A stretch of DNA of 34,956 bases from Desulfobacterium sp. (GCA_016342325.1 JAEINR010000065.1:1-34956), one strand, 5' to 3'; positions 1 to 8,343 are shown, numbered from the stretch's first letter. Notes: generated from the sequence alone by a model not told the origin. Program-made: numbers and translations.

Positions 1-54
1 ATCAAGCGATCAAAAATGGGGAACAAAAACAGGAACAAACATTATAAGGGGATT

Positions 55-74
55 GGGCTGATTTGCATCAGCCC
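55..74. repeat. Perfect 8-bp hairpin with TTGC loop, copy 1
   Basis: The stem arms GGGCTGAT (55-62) and ATCAGCCC (67-74) enclose the loop TTGC. A second copy at 6046-6065 has the same loop and the same arms except for one base pair, where C-G becomes G-C, so pairing is kept. Both copies are followed within a few bases by GGATG. This suggests a small dispersed palindromic element of the REP type or a conserved RNA hairpin. It lies exactly at the upstream edge of the lipoxygenase remnant. Confidence 0.6.
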
Positions 75-77
75 AGG

Positions 78-344
78 ATGAAACTGCTTCCCCCCTTAAA
101 AATGGCCGAACTCCAGCTGACCATCGGGAACCTGCTGGGCGGTGTTTATCACACCCAGCTGGGACAGTATGGCAGACGTTATTTCAGTGATAAACGTGTC
201 GCACCGTTCCTGGTCGAATTCCAGGCAGAACTGGAGGATATCGAAACCGAAATCAAACAGCGAAACAATGAAACCATTGGTGAAGGCATGGATCCGTATC
301 ATTATCTCCGGCCTTCCGAGATTCCCCAAAGCATTAATATTTAG
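78..344 (+). pseudogene. Lipoxygenase C-terminal remnant
   Basis: The frame encodes only about the last 88 residues of a lipoxygenase. Recognisable family features are the stretch LGQYGRRYFSD, a helix of the form FQAELEDIETEIKQRN, the PYHYLRPSEIP segment and the terminal SINI. In lipoxygenases the carboxylate of the C-terminal Ile is an iron ligand, and here that Ile is kept. The His ligands and the rest of the roughly 550-700-residue catalytic domain are absent. An in-frame TAA lies at 45-47, and none of the three plus-strand frames of 1-62 resembles lipoxygenase. The open frame therefore starts inside a hairpin (55-74), with no convincing start codon or ribosome site; the ATG at 78 is nominal. 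A deletion or rearrangement with its breakpoint at the hairpin is the simplest reading. An intact 5' part further upstream, outside the window, cannot be excluded. It converges with the ABC operon, leaving 59 bp between them. Confidence 0.75.
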
Positions 345-403
345 CTTTTCATTGAATCTGGGGTCCGGGTTGAAGTCCCAGGACGTTCAGGCCCACCAGG
401 GGA

Positions 404-2032
404 TCAGGCTGCTTTCTTTGACCGGGTGTTCTTCCTTTTTTCCAAAAGGTCGTCCAGCCAGTCCGGATTCATCTTGGGAACAGAGTTGAGCAGGCGTTTC
501 GTATAGTCGTGGCCGGGGCTGTTGAGTATTTTGTTTCTGGGTCCCTTTTCAACGATTTTTCCCTTGAGCATGACAACCACCTCATCGGCAATGGCCCTAA
601 CCGTGGCCAGGTCATGGGTGATGAACAGGTAGGAGACGCCCAGGTCATTTTGCAGATTCTGGAGAAGCTTCAGTATCTCTTCGCCCACCAGGTTATCCAG
701 GGCCGAGGTCACCTCGTCGCAGATCACAAGTTCGGGCTTAGCGGCCAGGGCCCGGGCCACACAGACCCTTTGCTTTTCTCCACCGGACAGTTCGCCGGGG
801 TATCGGTTGATGTAGCTGGCCGGCAGCTCGATGCGGTCCAGGAATTCCAGTACCTGTTTGCGTTTTTCCCTGCCCGAGATCCCAAAATAGAAGGAGAGGG
901 GACGGCCGATGGCCGTTTCAATGGTCTGTTTGGGATTCAGGGCGGTTTCAGGCATTTGATAGATCATCTGCATCTTTCTCAGGCTTTCCCGGTCACGGGA
1001 TCTGTAACTCGCTCCAAGGGGGTTACCCTGGAATATCACCTCGCCGCTTAGGGGCGGCAGAAGACCTGTGATTGCCCGGGCAAGGGTGCTCTTGCCGCTG
1101 CCCGATTCTCCGACCAGGGCAACGGTCTGGCCCCGCCGGATGGTAAGATCGATGGTATCGAGAACCAGTTCCTTTTTCTTGTAGGCGGCCGACACCTGGT
1201 TGACCTCGAGAATTACATTTTGCTTCAACTGGACCGGCTTTTTAATGGGTCGCTGGCTGCGCACGGAAAGGAGCTTTTGGGTGTAGGACTTCCCAGGGGT
1301 GTCCAGCAGTTTCCGGGTTTGGTTCTCCTCAACCTTTCGTCCGTTCTTAAGCACCATGATCCGGTCCGCAAGCTGGGAGACCACGGCCAGATCATGGGTG
1401 ATGTACAGCGCTGCGGTACCCAAATGCCGGGTGATCTGTTTGATGGCGTTGAGTACCTCGATCTGGGTGGTCACATCCAGGGCTGTTGTGGGTTCATCAA
1501 ATACAATGATGTCTGGTTTGCAGGCCATGGCCATGGCCACCATGGCCCGTTGCAGCTGACCGCCGGACACCTGATGGGGATAACGAAAGCCGATGCCTTC
1601 GGGATCCGGCAGCAGAAGGCGCCGGTAGTTTTCAATGGCCTCCTTTTCCGCCTGGGCAGCTGTCAGCTGACCGTGGCGCACCCGGGTTTCAGTGCATTGC
1701 CTGATCAATCGATGGGCCGGGTTAAAAGAGGCGGCCGCGCTTTGGGCCACATAGGCGATGCGGGTTCCCCGGATCTTTTGTTTGACCCTGTCGGATGCCT
1801 GGCAAAGCTCTGTGCCGTCAAAAAGAATGGAACCTGAAGAGATGCGGCATCCCCTGCGGGAATAGCCCATGGATGCAAGCCCGATGGTGGATTTTCCGGC
1901 GCCTGACTCGCCGATGAGTCCCAGGACTTCTCCCCGGGCAAGGGTCAGGTCGACCCCGTCGACGATGGTGGACCACTGGTTGTCATTAAACCCTTCAATG
2001 GTGAGGCCTTTAATGTTCAAAATATTCTTCAT
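404..2032 (-). CDS. Fused double ATP-binding subunit of a peptide/nickel-type ABC importer
   Basis: This 542-residue protein joins two ABC ATPases that are often separate (DppD and DppF type), so one chain would drive the importer. Domain 1 has Walker A GESGAGKST (about 41-49), the signature VSGGQLQR (about 155-162), Walker B ending FDEP and a THD switch. Domain 2 has Walker A GESGSGKST (about 308-316), the signature LSGGEKQR (about 415-422) and Walker B ending CDE. Each half ends in the linker typical of oligopeptide/dipeptide systems. All catalytic motifs are present, so both sites look active. ATG at 2032 is preceded by GGAGTAAC, and this ribosome site overlaps the stop of the permease gene 1 bp upstream, which indicates translational coupling. 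It is the last gene of the operon. The substrate cannot be told from the ATPase. Confidence 0.93.
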   Translation of the reverse strand: MKNILNIKGLTIEGFNDNQWSTIVDGVDLTLARGEVLGLIGESGAGKSTIGLASMGYSRRGCRISSGSILFDGTELCQASDRVKQKIRGTRIAYVAQSAAASFNPAHRLIRQCTETRVRHGQLTAAQAEKEAIENYRRLLLPDPEGIGFRYPHQVSGGQLQRAMVAMAMACKPDIIVFDEPTTALDVTTQIEVLNAIKQITRHLGTAALYITHDLAVVSQLADRIMVLKNGRKVEENQTRKLLDTPGKSYTQKLLSVRSQRPIKKPVQLKQNVILEVNQVSAAYKKKELVLDTIDLTIRRGQTVALVGESGSGKSTLARAITGLLPPLSGEVIFQGNPLGASYRSRDRESLRKMQMIYQMPETALNPKQTIETAIGRPLSFYFGISGREKRKQVLEFLDRIELPASYINRYPGELSGGEKQRVCVARALAAKPELVICDEVTSALDNLVGEEILKLLQNLQNDLGVSYLFITHDLATVRAIADEVVVMLKGKIVEKGPRNKILNSPGHDYTKRLLNSVPKMNPDWLDDLLEKRKNTRSKKAA

Positions 2033-2033
2033 G

Positions 2034-2861
2034 TTACTCCTTTAATCCGCTTGCCAGGTTCAGAAACCAGTCCACAATCAGGTTGACCCCCACGGTGATC
2101 AAAGCAATGGCTGCGGCCGGCCATAGGGGGGTGAAGATACCAAAGGTGATGGCGCCGGCATTTTCCTTTACCATGCTCCCCCAGTCGGCCGTGGGGGGCT
2201 GAATGCCCAGGCCGAGGAAGCTCAGGCAGGCGATGAACAGGAACACAAAGCAGAACCTGAGACCGAACTCGGCCACCAGCGGCGGCAGGGCGTTGGGGAG
2301 AATTTCCCTCAGGATAATCCATCCTGTTTTTTCACCCCGAAGCCGGCCCGCTTCTACAAAATCCATCACGGCAATGTCCATGGCCACGGCCCTTGCCAGG
2401 CGAAAGACCCGGGTGGCATCCAGGACAGCGATGACACAGATGAGCGATAAGATGGAGGTGCCTGCCACGGAGAGCACCATCAGGGCAAATATGAGGGTCG
2501 GAAAAGAGAGGACGAGATCCACCATCCGGCTTAGCAGGGTATCACACCATCCGCCCAGGGTGGCGGCCAGAAAACCGCCCAGGGTTCCCAGGGTAAAGGA
2601 GAGAAAGGTTATCGTGAGCGCAAGGGCAATGGTGTTGCGCGCCCCGTAGATCATCCGGGTGAGAAGATCCCGTCCCAGGTGGTCTGTGCCCAGGGGATGG
2701 GTCAGGCTCATCTCCTCCCACACATCTCCCGTGATTTCCGTTTCCCCATAGGGGCTTATCACCGGGGCAAATGCGGCAACGGCGATGTTCATGACCAGGA
2801 TGATAATGCCGATTCTTGCGCTCCAGGGCGCTTTTTGAATAAATTTAATCAGTGAACTCAT
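2034..2861 (-). CDS. ABC importer permease, DppC/OppC type
   Basis: The product is a 275-residue inner-membrane permease of the dipeptide/oligopeptide/nickel class. Near residues 52-70 it has the class motif HPLGTDHLGRDLLTRMIYGAR. Several hydrophobic segments follow, then the cytoplasmic EAA loop (EAGRLRGEKTGWIILREILPN) that docks to the ATPase. The N-terminal membrane segment (about 16-36) and the conserved LSFLGLGIQPP region are intact, and the length is normal. An AAGGA ribosome site overlaps the TAA of the first permease gene; the gap is only 10 bp. It would pair with the product of 2872-3828 to form the translocation pore. Confidence 0.92.
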   Translation of the reverse strand: MSSLIKFIQKAPWSARIGIIILVMNIAVAAFAPVISPYGETEITGDVWEEMSLTHPLGTDHLGRDLLTRMIYGARNTIALALTITFLSFTLGTLGGFLAATLGGWCDTLLSRMVDLVLSFPTLIFALMVLSVAGTSILSLICVIAVLDATRVFRLARAVAMDIAVMDFVEAGRLRGEKTGWIILREILPNALPPLVAEFGLRFCFVFLFIACLSFLGLGIQPPTADWGSMVKENAGAITFGIFTPLWPAAAIALITVGVNLIVDWFLNLASGLKE

Positions 2862-2871
2862 GGGGGGGTCC

Positions 2872-3828
2872 TTAACGGGGATTTCTCAAACGCGGGTTGC
2901 TTGCAATGGACAACAGGTCGGCTATCAGGTTCAGCCCGATGTAAACCGAGGCAAAGATCAGACCGCTTGCCTGCACCACGGGAAGATCCCTTTTGGCAAC
3001 AGAATCCACCAGCAATTGCCCGAGTCCCGGGTAAACAAATACCACCTCCACGATCACAACTCCTGCCACAAGATAGGCCATATTCAGGGCAACCACGTTG
3101 ATGACCGGAGAGAGGGCGTTGGGAAAGGCGTGGACAACCACGACCCGGAGCCGGCTAACCCCCTTCAGCAGGGCCATTTCGATATAGGGGGTGGCCAGGA
3201 CGTTGATGATGGCCGCCCGTGTCTGGCGCATCATGTGGGCAAGCACCACCATGGTCAGGGTCAGGCAGGGCAGCACGATGGTGTAGAGCTTGTCCATAAG
3301 GGACATCTGGCCGTCCATGGTAGCGATGCTGGGAAAGAGCGACAGCTTGACCGATAATAGGGCGATGAGGATGTAGGCGATGAAAAATTCGGGAAACGAG
3401 ATCGCGCTCAGGGAGACCATGGAAACAATCCGGTCAAATAACGTGTTGCGGTATAGGGCGGTCAGGATGCCCAGAATGATGGCCAGGGGAACCGCCACCA
3501 TGGCCGCAACAGCGGCCAGAAACAGGGTGTTGGAAAGGCGCCAGCCGATGAGATCGGTGATGGGTCGGTGGTTGGAAAGGGAGCGTCCCATGTCCCCCTG
3601 CACAAAATCACCCAGCCATGAGATATACCGTACATGGGGGGGCAGGTCCAGCTTCAGCTCCTTGCGAAAGGCCTCCACGGTCTCGGGCAGGGCATTTTGC
3701 CCGAGGATGGATTCCGCAAGATCGCCCGGCAGCGCTTCCACACCGATAAAGATGAGGATGGAGATCACAAACAGGGTGATCACGCTGTGTCCGATCCGCT
3801 TTAAAATGGTTGCTGTCATGTCCTTCAT
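2872..3828 (-). CDS. ABC importer permease, DppB/OppB type
   Basis: This permease of about 318 residues starts with an N-terminal membrane helix (KRIGHSVITLFVISILIFIG). A periplasmic loop with LPGDLAESILGQNA follows, then the membrane core with the EAA-loop segment ALLKGVSRLRVVVVHAFPNAL. This is the architecture of DppB/OppB/NikB subunits. A longer reading frame extends upstream into the binding-protein gene. I chose ATG 3828 because it lies just after that gene's TAA and brings the start next to the first membrane helix; ATG 3819 is an equally possible alternative. No strong Shine-Dalgarno is visible, so coupling to the upstream gene is likely. Confidence 0.9.
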   Translation of the reverse strand: MKDMTATILKRIGHSVITLFVISILIFIGVEALPGDLAESILGQNALPETVEAFRKELKLDLPPHVRYISWLGDFVQGDMGRSLSNHRPITDLIGWRLSNTLFLAAVAAMVAVPLAIILGILTALYRNTLFDRIVSMVSLSAISFPEFFIAYILIALLSVKLSLFPSIATMDGQMSLMDKLYTIVLPCLTLTMVVLAHMMRQTRAAIINVLATPYIEMALLKGVSRLRVVVVHAFPNALSPVINVVALNMAYLVAGVVIVEVVFVYPGLGQLLVDSVAKRDLPVVQASGLIFASVYIGLNLIADLLSIASNPRLRNPR

Positions 3829-3829
3829 A

Positions 3830-5416
3830 TTAAGCGAACCACCACCGTTCAGCAGCCCGGTGGGCATCGGTTTCCAGCAGGCCGGAGATGGGGCCGTGTT
3901 GAACCTTTGTGGTGGCGGCCTCCACATAATCTTTAAAACAGGGAACGATGGTGCCCCCCTCATTATGGATGATCATCTGGCATTCGGCATAGGCCGCCCG
4001 GCGTTTGGCGGGATCCAGCTCAGCCCGGGCGGCTTTTACCAACTCGTCCAGACGGGCGCTCTTGAGATGGGACTCGTTCCATTTTCCCTGGCTTGTGTAG
4101 GCCAAAGAAAACATCATGTCAGCTGTGGGCCGGGCCGCCCAGTGGCTATTGCAAAAGGGCTTTTTGGTCCAGACATTGCTCCAGTAACCGTCTGCCGGTT
4201 CCTTGATTAATTGGATCTTGAGGCCAGCCTTTCGCCCATGCTCCTTGAACAGAGTGGCCATATCAAGGTAGATGGAGTTCAGGTCCGAGGTGTGCAACGG
4301 AAAGGTCTGGTCCGTGAGTCCGGCTTTTTTTAGATGAAATTTCGCCTTGTCCGGATCGTATTGCCGTTGGGGAATATCTGCGGCAAAGAACGGGTGGTCT
4401 TTCTGGATGGGATGGTCGTTGCCCACGGTGCCATATCCCCTGAGGACCTGCTTGACGATCTCTTCCCTGTCAATGGCGTGCTTCAGGGCCAGGCGGGCAT
4501 CGTTGTTGTCAAAGGGGGAGATGTCCGTGAGCATGGGAAGGGTGAAATGGAAGCCCCCCGAGGTTTTCATGATTTCGATCCCCGGCATCCGTTTTAACAG
4601 GCGAACGGTTTTGAGTTCCGCCTGGTTCATGTAATCGATCCGGCCTGTTTTAAGGGCGTTGGTGCGGGCGTTCACATCGTTGATGCCCAGCATCTCCACC
4701 TCGTCAAAGTGGGCCCGTCCCTGCTTAAAATAGTTGGGGTTGCGTTTCAAAAAAGTCCTGACCCCGGGTTCCCACTCCTCCAGGGTGTAACCGCCGGTGC
4801 CGATTCCCTTTTCCCACTGGTTGCCGGTGGTGCCCGCCGGGACAATGCTCAGGTGATAATCGTTCATGATGTAGGGAAAGTCGGCGTTACCACCCTTTAG
4901 GGTGAAGATCACCCGGTTTTTGCCGTCGGCCCGGATGTCGTCTATCTGGTCCACAAGACCCTTGGCGCCGGACTTTGAATCCGGACCCATGTGATGGCGG
5001 ATGGAGTAGATCACATCCTCGGCATCCAGGGTTTTTCCGTTGTGAAATTCAACGCCTTGGCGCAGGTCGAACATCCATCTAACGGCATCTGAAGAGACAT
5101 CCCAGCTTTCCGCAAGCTCGGGTATGGCCTCTCCCTTGTGATCGACCTCCACAAGATTGTTGCGAAGGGCGTAGTTGGTGTGGATTTCAAACTGGTCGGC
5201 TATGGTCTGGGTGTTCAGTGAATCCGTTGTATGGGACCCTCCCATGCCCATTCTGAATCGCCCACCCTTTTGGGGACCGGCAGCCTGTGCTGAACCAGGG
5301 AACATGCCGGGTAAAACTGCCATGGACAGGCCCAGTGCCGACATCTGCTTTAGAAATTTTCGCCGGGATATTGAATCCGTGGATAGGGGGGACGTCGATT
5401 GTTTCAGATCGATCAT
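3830..5416 (-). CDS. Tat-exported family 5 extracellular solute-binding protein
   Basis: This is the first gene of the importer operon; its 528-residue product is the binding protein that delivers ligand to the two permeases. Residues 16-46 form a twin-arginine signal, SRRKFLK followed by a hydrophobic stretch and an AQA cleavage site, so the protein should be exported folded to the periplasm. The mature part has family 5 features: a WMFDLRQGVEFHNGKTLDAEDV segment near residue 110 and a later lobe with DARLALKHAIDREEIV. Family 5 ligands include oligopeptides, dipeptides, nickel chelates, opines and glycosides, and I cannot choose among them. ATG 5416 has AGGAAT upstream. The Tat signal is less common than a Sec signal in this family but not unusual in anaerobes. 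Confidence 0.9.
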   Translation of the reverse strand: MIDLKQSTSPLSTDSISRRKFLKQMSALGLSMAVLPGMFPGSAQAAGPQKGGRFRMGMGGSHTTDSLNTQTIADQFEIHTNYALRNNLVEVDHKGEAIPELAESWDVSSDAVRWMFDLRQGVEFHNGKTLDAEDVIYSIRHHMGPDSKSGAKGLVDQIDDIRADGKNRVIFTLKGGNADFPYIMNDYHLSIVPAGTTGNQWEKGIGTGGYTLEEWEPGVRTFLKRNPNYFKQGRAHFDEVEMLGINDVNARTNALKTGRIDYMNQAELKTVRLLKRMPGIEIMKTSGGFHFTLPMLTDISPFDNNDARLALKHAIDREEIVKQVLRGYGTVGNDHPIQKDHPFFAADIPQRQYDPDKAKFHLKKAGLTDQTFPLHTSDLNSIYLDMATLFKEHGRKAGLKIQLIKEPADGYWSNVWTKKPFCNSHWAARPTADMMFSLAYTSQGKWNESHLKSARLDELVKAARAELDPAKRRAAYAECQMIIHNEGGTIVPCFKDYVEAATTKVQHGPISGLLETDAHRAAERWWFA

Positions 5417-6045
5417 ATTTTATTCCTTTGCGGCCTAAGCCTTTATAAATGAATTGAATTGGTGTTCGTGCCCTGGAAGGTGGGATTCCAGCCCATGCAT
5501 ATGGCCGGATAAGAGACCATGGCAGCACTCAAAATGGATAATGGGTATCCGGTCAGGCAGGGGGAGGGTGGTGGGGGGCAGTCCGTTTGATGGGATTGAC
5601 CAGGCTCTCGCTGTTAAGATCAATGGATGGATTGATTCTTACAAAGCCGATCAGTACCTGATTTGTAATGGCTGAATCCTGCTGTTGATTTACGCCACTG
5701 AACGTATTCATTTCACCCTTTATTCTATTGGTATCAAATCATTTGGTTTTATTTGTATATTATTCTACACAAAGCATTTAATGGTTAAATAAAAAGCAAA
5801 GTTATTTTATTATAGTTCACTTTCAATGTTTTGCAATCTATCGCGAATGAAAAAATACATTCGACTCAATGGAAAATACAGGAAAGCTGAAAAATTATCA
5901 AGGGTAAAATAATTTGGATAGGAAGTTCTTTTTTCTGGATACCGTATTTTCCGTGTGGTTGGGGCAGGAATATAAGGGACGCCAGGCGTCAGCCTGAAAG
6001 CAGAAAGGGGGGCTTGAATGGAAAAGAAGGAGGTTTTTTTGGGGG
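5417..6045. other. Intergenic region upstream of the ABC importer operon
   Basis: About 630 bp without a convincing gene. The part near 5700-5900 is strongly A+T-rich and should hold the minus-strand promoter of the importer operon, but I could not settle on a -35/-10 pair. A perfect palindrome with arms GACGCC and GGCGTC and one central base lies at 5978-5990, and its role is unknown. Open frames here, such as 5454-5675 on the plus strand, have no ribosome site and no recognisable protein. Confidence 0.5.
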
Positions 6046-6065
6046 GGGGTGATTTGCATCACCCC
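6046..6065. repeat. Perfect 8-bp hairpin with TTGC loop, copy 2
   Basis: The arms GGGGTGAT (6046-6053) and ATCACCCC (6058-6065) enclose the loop TTGC, preceded on the plus strand by more Gs and a T-run. This is the partner of the hairpin at 55-74, with one compensated base pair. It lies 9 bp past the stop of the DJ-1/PfpI gene. On that gene's strand the stem is followed by C and A runs, not T, so it is not a standard intrinsic terminator. Confidence 0.6.
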
Positions 6066-6074
6066 GGATGCAGT

Positions 6075-6755
6075 CTATTGGGTTAGCAGTTTAACCATTT
6101 CCTTGGCAACGGCTTCTGAGGAAGCAGGATTCTGACCTGTTAATAGATTTCCGTCAACCTCAACATAACTGGCCCAGTCAGGGCCTTTATGATACAGGCC
6201 CTGGTTGGCTTTGAGCATATCTTCAAGCAAAAAAGGGACAACGTCCGTGAGTTGCACTGCTTCTTCTTCAGTATTGCTGAAGCCGGTGACCCTTTTGTCT
6301 TTGACCAGGGGGGCACCATCCCCACTCTTTGCGTGGCGCAGCACGCCAGGGGCATGACAGACCAGGCCCATGGGTTTTTCTTCCCCATGGAACGTCTCCA
6401 GAAGCGAGATGGAATGCTTATCTTCCGCAAGATCCCAGAGGGGGCCGTGGCCGCCAGGATAAAAAACGGCATCGAAATCAGCCGGATTCACCGCGTCCAG
6501 GCGGAGGGTGTTGGCAAGTTGCTTTTGGGCCCCATCATCTTTGCGAAAACGCTCTGTAGCAGCGGTTTGGGCGTCAGGCGCGTCACTTTTGGGATCCAGG
6601 GGCGGAAGCCCCCCCTTGGGGGAGGCCAGGGTGATGGTAAAATCCTGGTCTTTAAAAACGTAATACGGTGATGCAAATTCTTCCAACCAGAACCCTGTTT
6701 TAAGACCTGTATCTCCCAGTGTATCGTGGGATGTCAGAACCATGAGTATTTTCAT
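6075..6755 (-). CDS. DJ-1/PfpI family protein, Hsp31/glyoxalase III-like
   Basis: The 226-residue protein is a class I glutamine-amidotransferase-like fold of the Hsp31 subgroup. The nucleophile is Cys133 in GLVCHAPG with His134 beside it. The conserved acidic residue is in GFWLEE (Glu25/26), and the oxyanion segment is PGGHGPLWDL (about 100-109). Relatives act as glutathione-independent glyoxalase/deglycase or as stress chaperones in the cytoplasm. The start at 6755 is chosen because AAGGAAG lies about 6 nt upstream. A frame open to 6788 would overlap the upstream gene without a better ribosome site. The oxidoreductase gene ends 19 bp upstream, so the two probably form an aldehyde/electrophile-detoxification operon; that role is inferred from families. 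Confidence 0.88.
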   Translation of the reverse strand: MKILMVLTSHDTLGDTGLKTGFWLEEFASPYYVFKDQDFTITLASPKGGLPPLDPKSDAPDAQTAATERFRKDDGAQKQLANTLRLDAVNPADFDAVFYPGGHGPLWDLAEDKHSISLLETFHGEEKPMGLVCHAPGVLRHAKSGDGAPLVKDKRVTGFSNTEEEAVQLTDVVPFLLEDMLKANQGLYHKGPDWASYVEVDGNLLTGQNPASSEAVAKEMVKLLTQ

Positions 6756-6774
6756 AGAATCTTCCTTTTTTAAA

Positions 6775-7812
6775 TTATTGTTCGTCATTGACTCTGATGA
6801 CTAATTTACCGAAGTTGTGGCCGTCTAACATGCCGATAAATGATTGGGGTGCATTCTCTAACCCGTCAACCAGATGCTCTCGATATTTTATTCGGCCAGA
6901 GCCTAACCATTGGGACATCTCTTTTGCAAATTCATCGTAGCGATGGCCATAATCATCAAAGATAATGAATCCCTGAACCTTGATTCGCTTGACTAAAATA
7001 TTGCCCATCAGAAGGGACATGCGATCCGGTCCGTCGGGAAGCCGGGTGAGGTTGTACTGGGAGATGAGACCACACACTGGAATCCTGGCTTTTATATTCA
7101 ACAGCGGCAGGACCCCATCAAAAACCTTACCCCCTACGCTCTCGAAATAAATGTCGATTCCCTTGGTGCAAACCCGCCGCAGTTGTTCGGCAAAATCCAG
7201 CGCCTTGTGGTCGAGGCATTCATCAAAACCAAGGACCTCTTTTGCGTATTTACATTTCTCACTGCCCCCGGCCACACCAATGACACGACATCCCTTCAAC
7301 TTGCCGATCTGGCCGACGGTGGCACCCACCGGCCCGGTGGCCGCAGCAACAACCAAGGTCTCTCCCTGTTTTGGCTGACCGATATCCAATAATCCCATAT
7401 AGGCGGTAAACCCGGGCATGCCCAATATTCCCAATGCATAGGAGGGGTGTTCGGGGGTCTTTCCCAATGGGGTGAGGTCGGTGCCGTCAGACAGGGCATA
7501 ATCCTGCCAGCCGCTATAAGCAAGCACCCATTCTCCCTTTTTATAATCCGGGTGCCTGGATGTTTCAACCCGGCAAACCGTTGCCCCCACCATGACGTCA
7601 TCTATTTCTACAGGGTCGGCATAGGAGGGCCTATCGCTCATCCGTCCCCGCATATAGGGATCCAGCGAAAGATACACCGTGCGCAGCAACAGTTGACCTT
7701 CAACCGGTTGGGGTATGGGATGGGTTTCCAGGCGGAAGTCCTCTGCAACGGGGGCGCCGTGGGGGCGGGCAGCCAGCACGATGCGACGGTTGTGTTCTTT
7801 GTTTTGGGACAT
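6775..7812 (-). CDS. NADP-dependent MDR oxidoreductase (CurA/prostaglandin-reductase type)
   Basis: This is a 345-residue zinc-independent medium-chain dehydrogenase/reductase. The N-terminal domain has the subgroup segment LSLDPYMRGRMS (about 48-59). The nucleotide-binding fold begins near 163 (AAATGPVGATVGQIGKLKG), and VYFESVGG-like sequence (YFESVGGKVFDG) follows. Relatives (CurA, leukotriene B4 12-hydroxydehydrogenase, plant double-bond reductases) reduce alpha,beta-unsaturated ketones and aldehydes with NADPH. No catalytic zinc ligands are seen. ATG 7812 has GGAGT at good spacing; the longer frame to 7944 is preceded by nothing comparable. It is the first gene of a pair with the DJ-1/PfpI gene. 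Confidence 0.88.
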   Translation of the reverse strand: MSQNKEHNRRIVLAARPHGAPVAEDFRLETHPIPQPVEGQLLLRTVYLSLDPYMRGRMSDRPSYADPVEIDDVMVGATVCRVETSRHPDYKKGEWVLAYSGWQDYALSDGTDLTPLGKTPEHPSYALGILGMPGFTAYMGLLDIGQPKQGETLVVAAATGPVGATVGQIGKLKGCRVIGVAGGSEKCKYAKEVLGFDECLDHKALDFAEQLRRVCTKGIDIYFESVGGKVFDGVLPLLNIKARIPVCGLISQYNLTRLPDGPDRMSLLMGNILVKRIKVQGFIIFDDYGHRYDEFAKEMSQWLGSGRIKYREHLVDGLENAPQSFIGMLDGHNFGKLVIRVNDEQ

Positions 7813-8241
7813 GGGTGACTCCTTTTTTTCACAAGGTGGGATCTCCTGGTAAGGGAAACCCTCATTTTCTTTTAAAAATACTGTTTTGTCACAATGCAAA
7901 AGGTGGTCCTGTTTTTCCGGCCGGGATATATAGAGAGATCCCAAAGATGAAAAAAGAATGGCCGATCGTCATAAGTGTGCTGTTTGTTTGAGGCTTTTTA
8001 AGGGAACGTGGTTATGATTTTTCTTATCGATAAAGGAATGAGGCGGTGGAGAGAAAAAATGGATATGTATCAATCCATGGGAACACAACTGTTCCATGCA
8101 ACACAGTCGACTCGCTCTATTCATGGTTCTGGGGGGCTTTTTAATATTTTGTCGGCGCCATAGATGAAAGTCAAGGAGATATGAATCAACAAGATCTCTT
8201 ACATATGGCGCCCCGCAACCCTTGGATCAGCAGATACAGGG
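7813..8241. other. Intergenic region with inverted repeats
   Basis: No convincing gene is seen. A short inverted repeat (GGGAT...ATCCC) near 7925-7945 sits in the presumed promoter area of the oxidoreductase gene; the only -35/-10 candidates are weak. The right-hand part holds the larger nested inverted repeat listed at 8154-8212. Confidence 0.4.
8154..8212. repeat. Nested inverted repeat, 9-bp outer arms
   Basis: The outer arms GGCGCCATA (8154-8162) and TATGGCGCC (8204-8212) are perfect complements. Inside them AAGGAGAT and ATCTCTT form a second stem of about 7 bp with one G-T pair, around a 13-nt loop. It lies 30 bp past the end of the small Lys-rich gene on the minus strand and is not followed by a T-run. 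It could be a factor-independent hairpin that protects the 3' end, or a small mobile palindrome. Confidence 0.5.
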
Positions 8242-8343
8242 TTATTTGTTCTTCTTTTTTTCTTTTTTCTCCTGCTTTTTTTCCTTAGCTGTTTTTAGCG
8301 GCTTTTTCTTTGTTGCTTTTTTTGCGTCTTCTGATTTGGCCAT
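8242..8343 (-). CDS. Small Lys-rich basic protein (33 aa)
   Basis: A 33-residue frame starts MAKSEDAKKATKKK and ends in KKNK, with about half of its residues Lys. It contains no hydrophobic segment and should be soluble and very basic, so nucleic-acid or ribosome binding is possible; no function is assigned. ATG 8343 has AAGGAAAG about 8 nt upstream. Short proteins of the form MAKxxDAKKxxKKKPxKTxKEKK are, as I recall them, recurrent unannotated proteins in Proteobacteria and Desulfobacterota. A plus-strand frame over the same bases reads as poly-Phe and is its shadow. Confidence 0.6.
   Translation of the reverse strand: MAKSEDAKKATKKKPLKTAKEKKQEKKEKKKNK

Noticed and set aside
5454-5675. 73-codon plus-strand frame upstream of the ABC operon
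   Set aside because: No ribosome site, no protein family likeness, and it lies in the expected promoter/leader region of the opposite strand.
6667-6678. GGTGATGCAAAT resembling a third copy of the TTGC-loop hairpin
   Set aside because: Only one arm and the loop match; there is no complementary second arm, and it is inside the DJ-1/PfpI coding sequence.
8181-8288. Short plus-strand frame after AAGGAGAT
   Set aside because: The Shine-Dalgarno-like sequence is only 2 nt from the ATG, it forms part of the inverted repeat, and the frame turns into the poly-Phe shadow of the Lys-rich gene.
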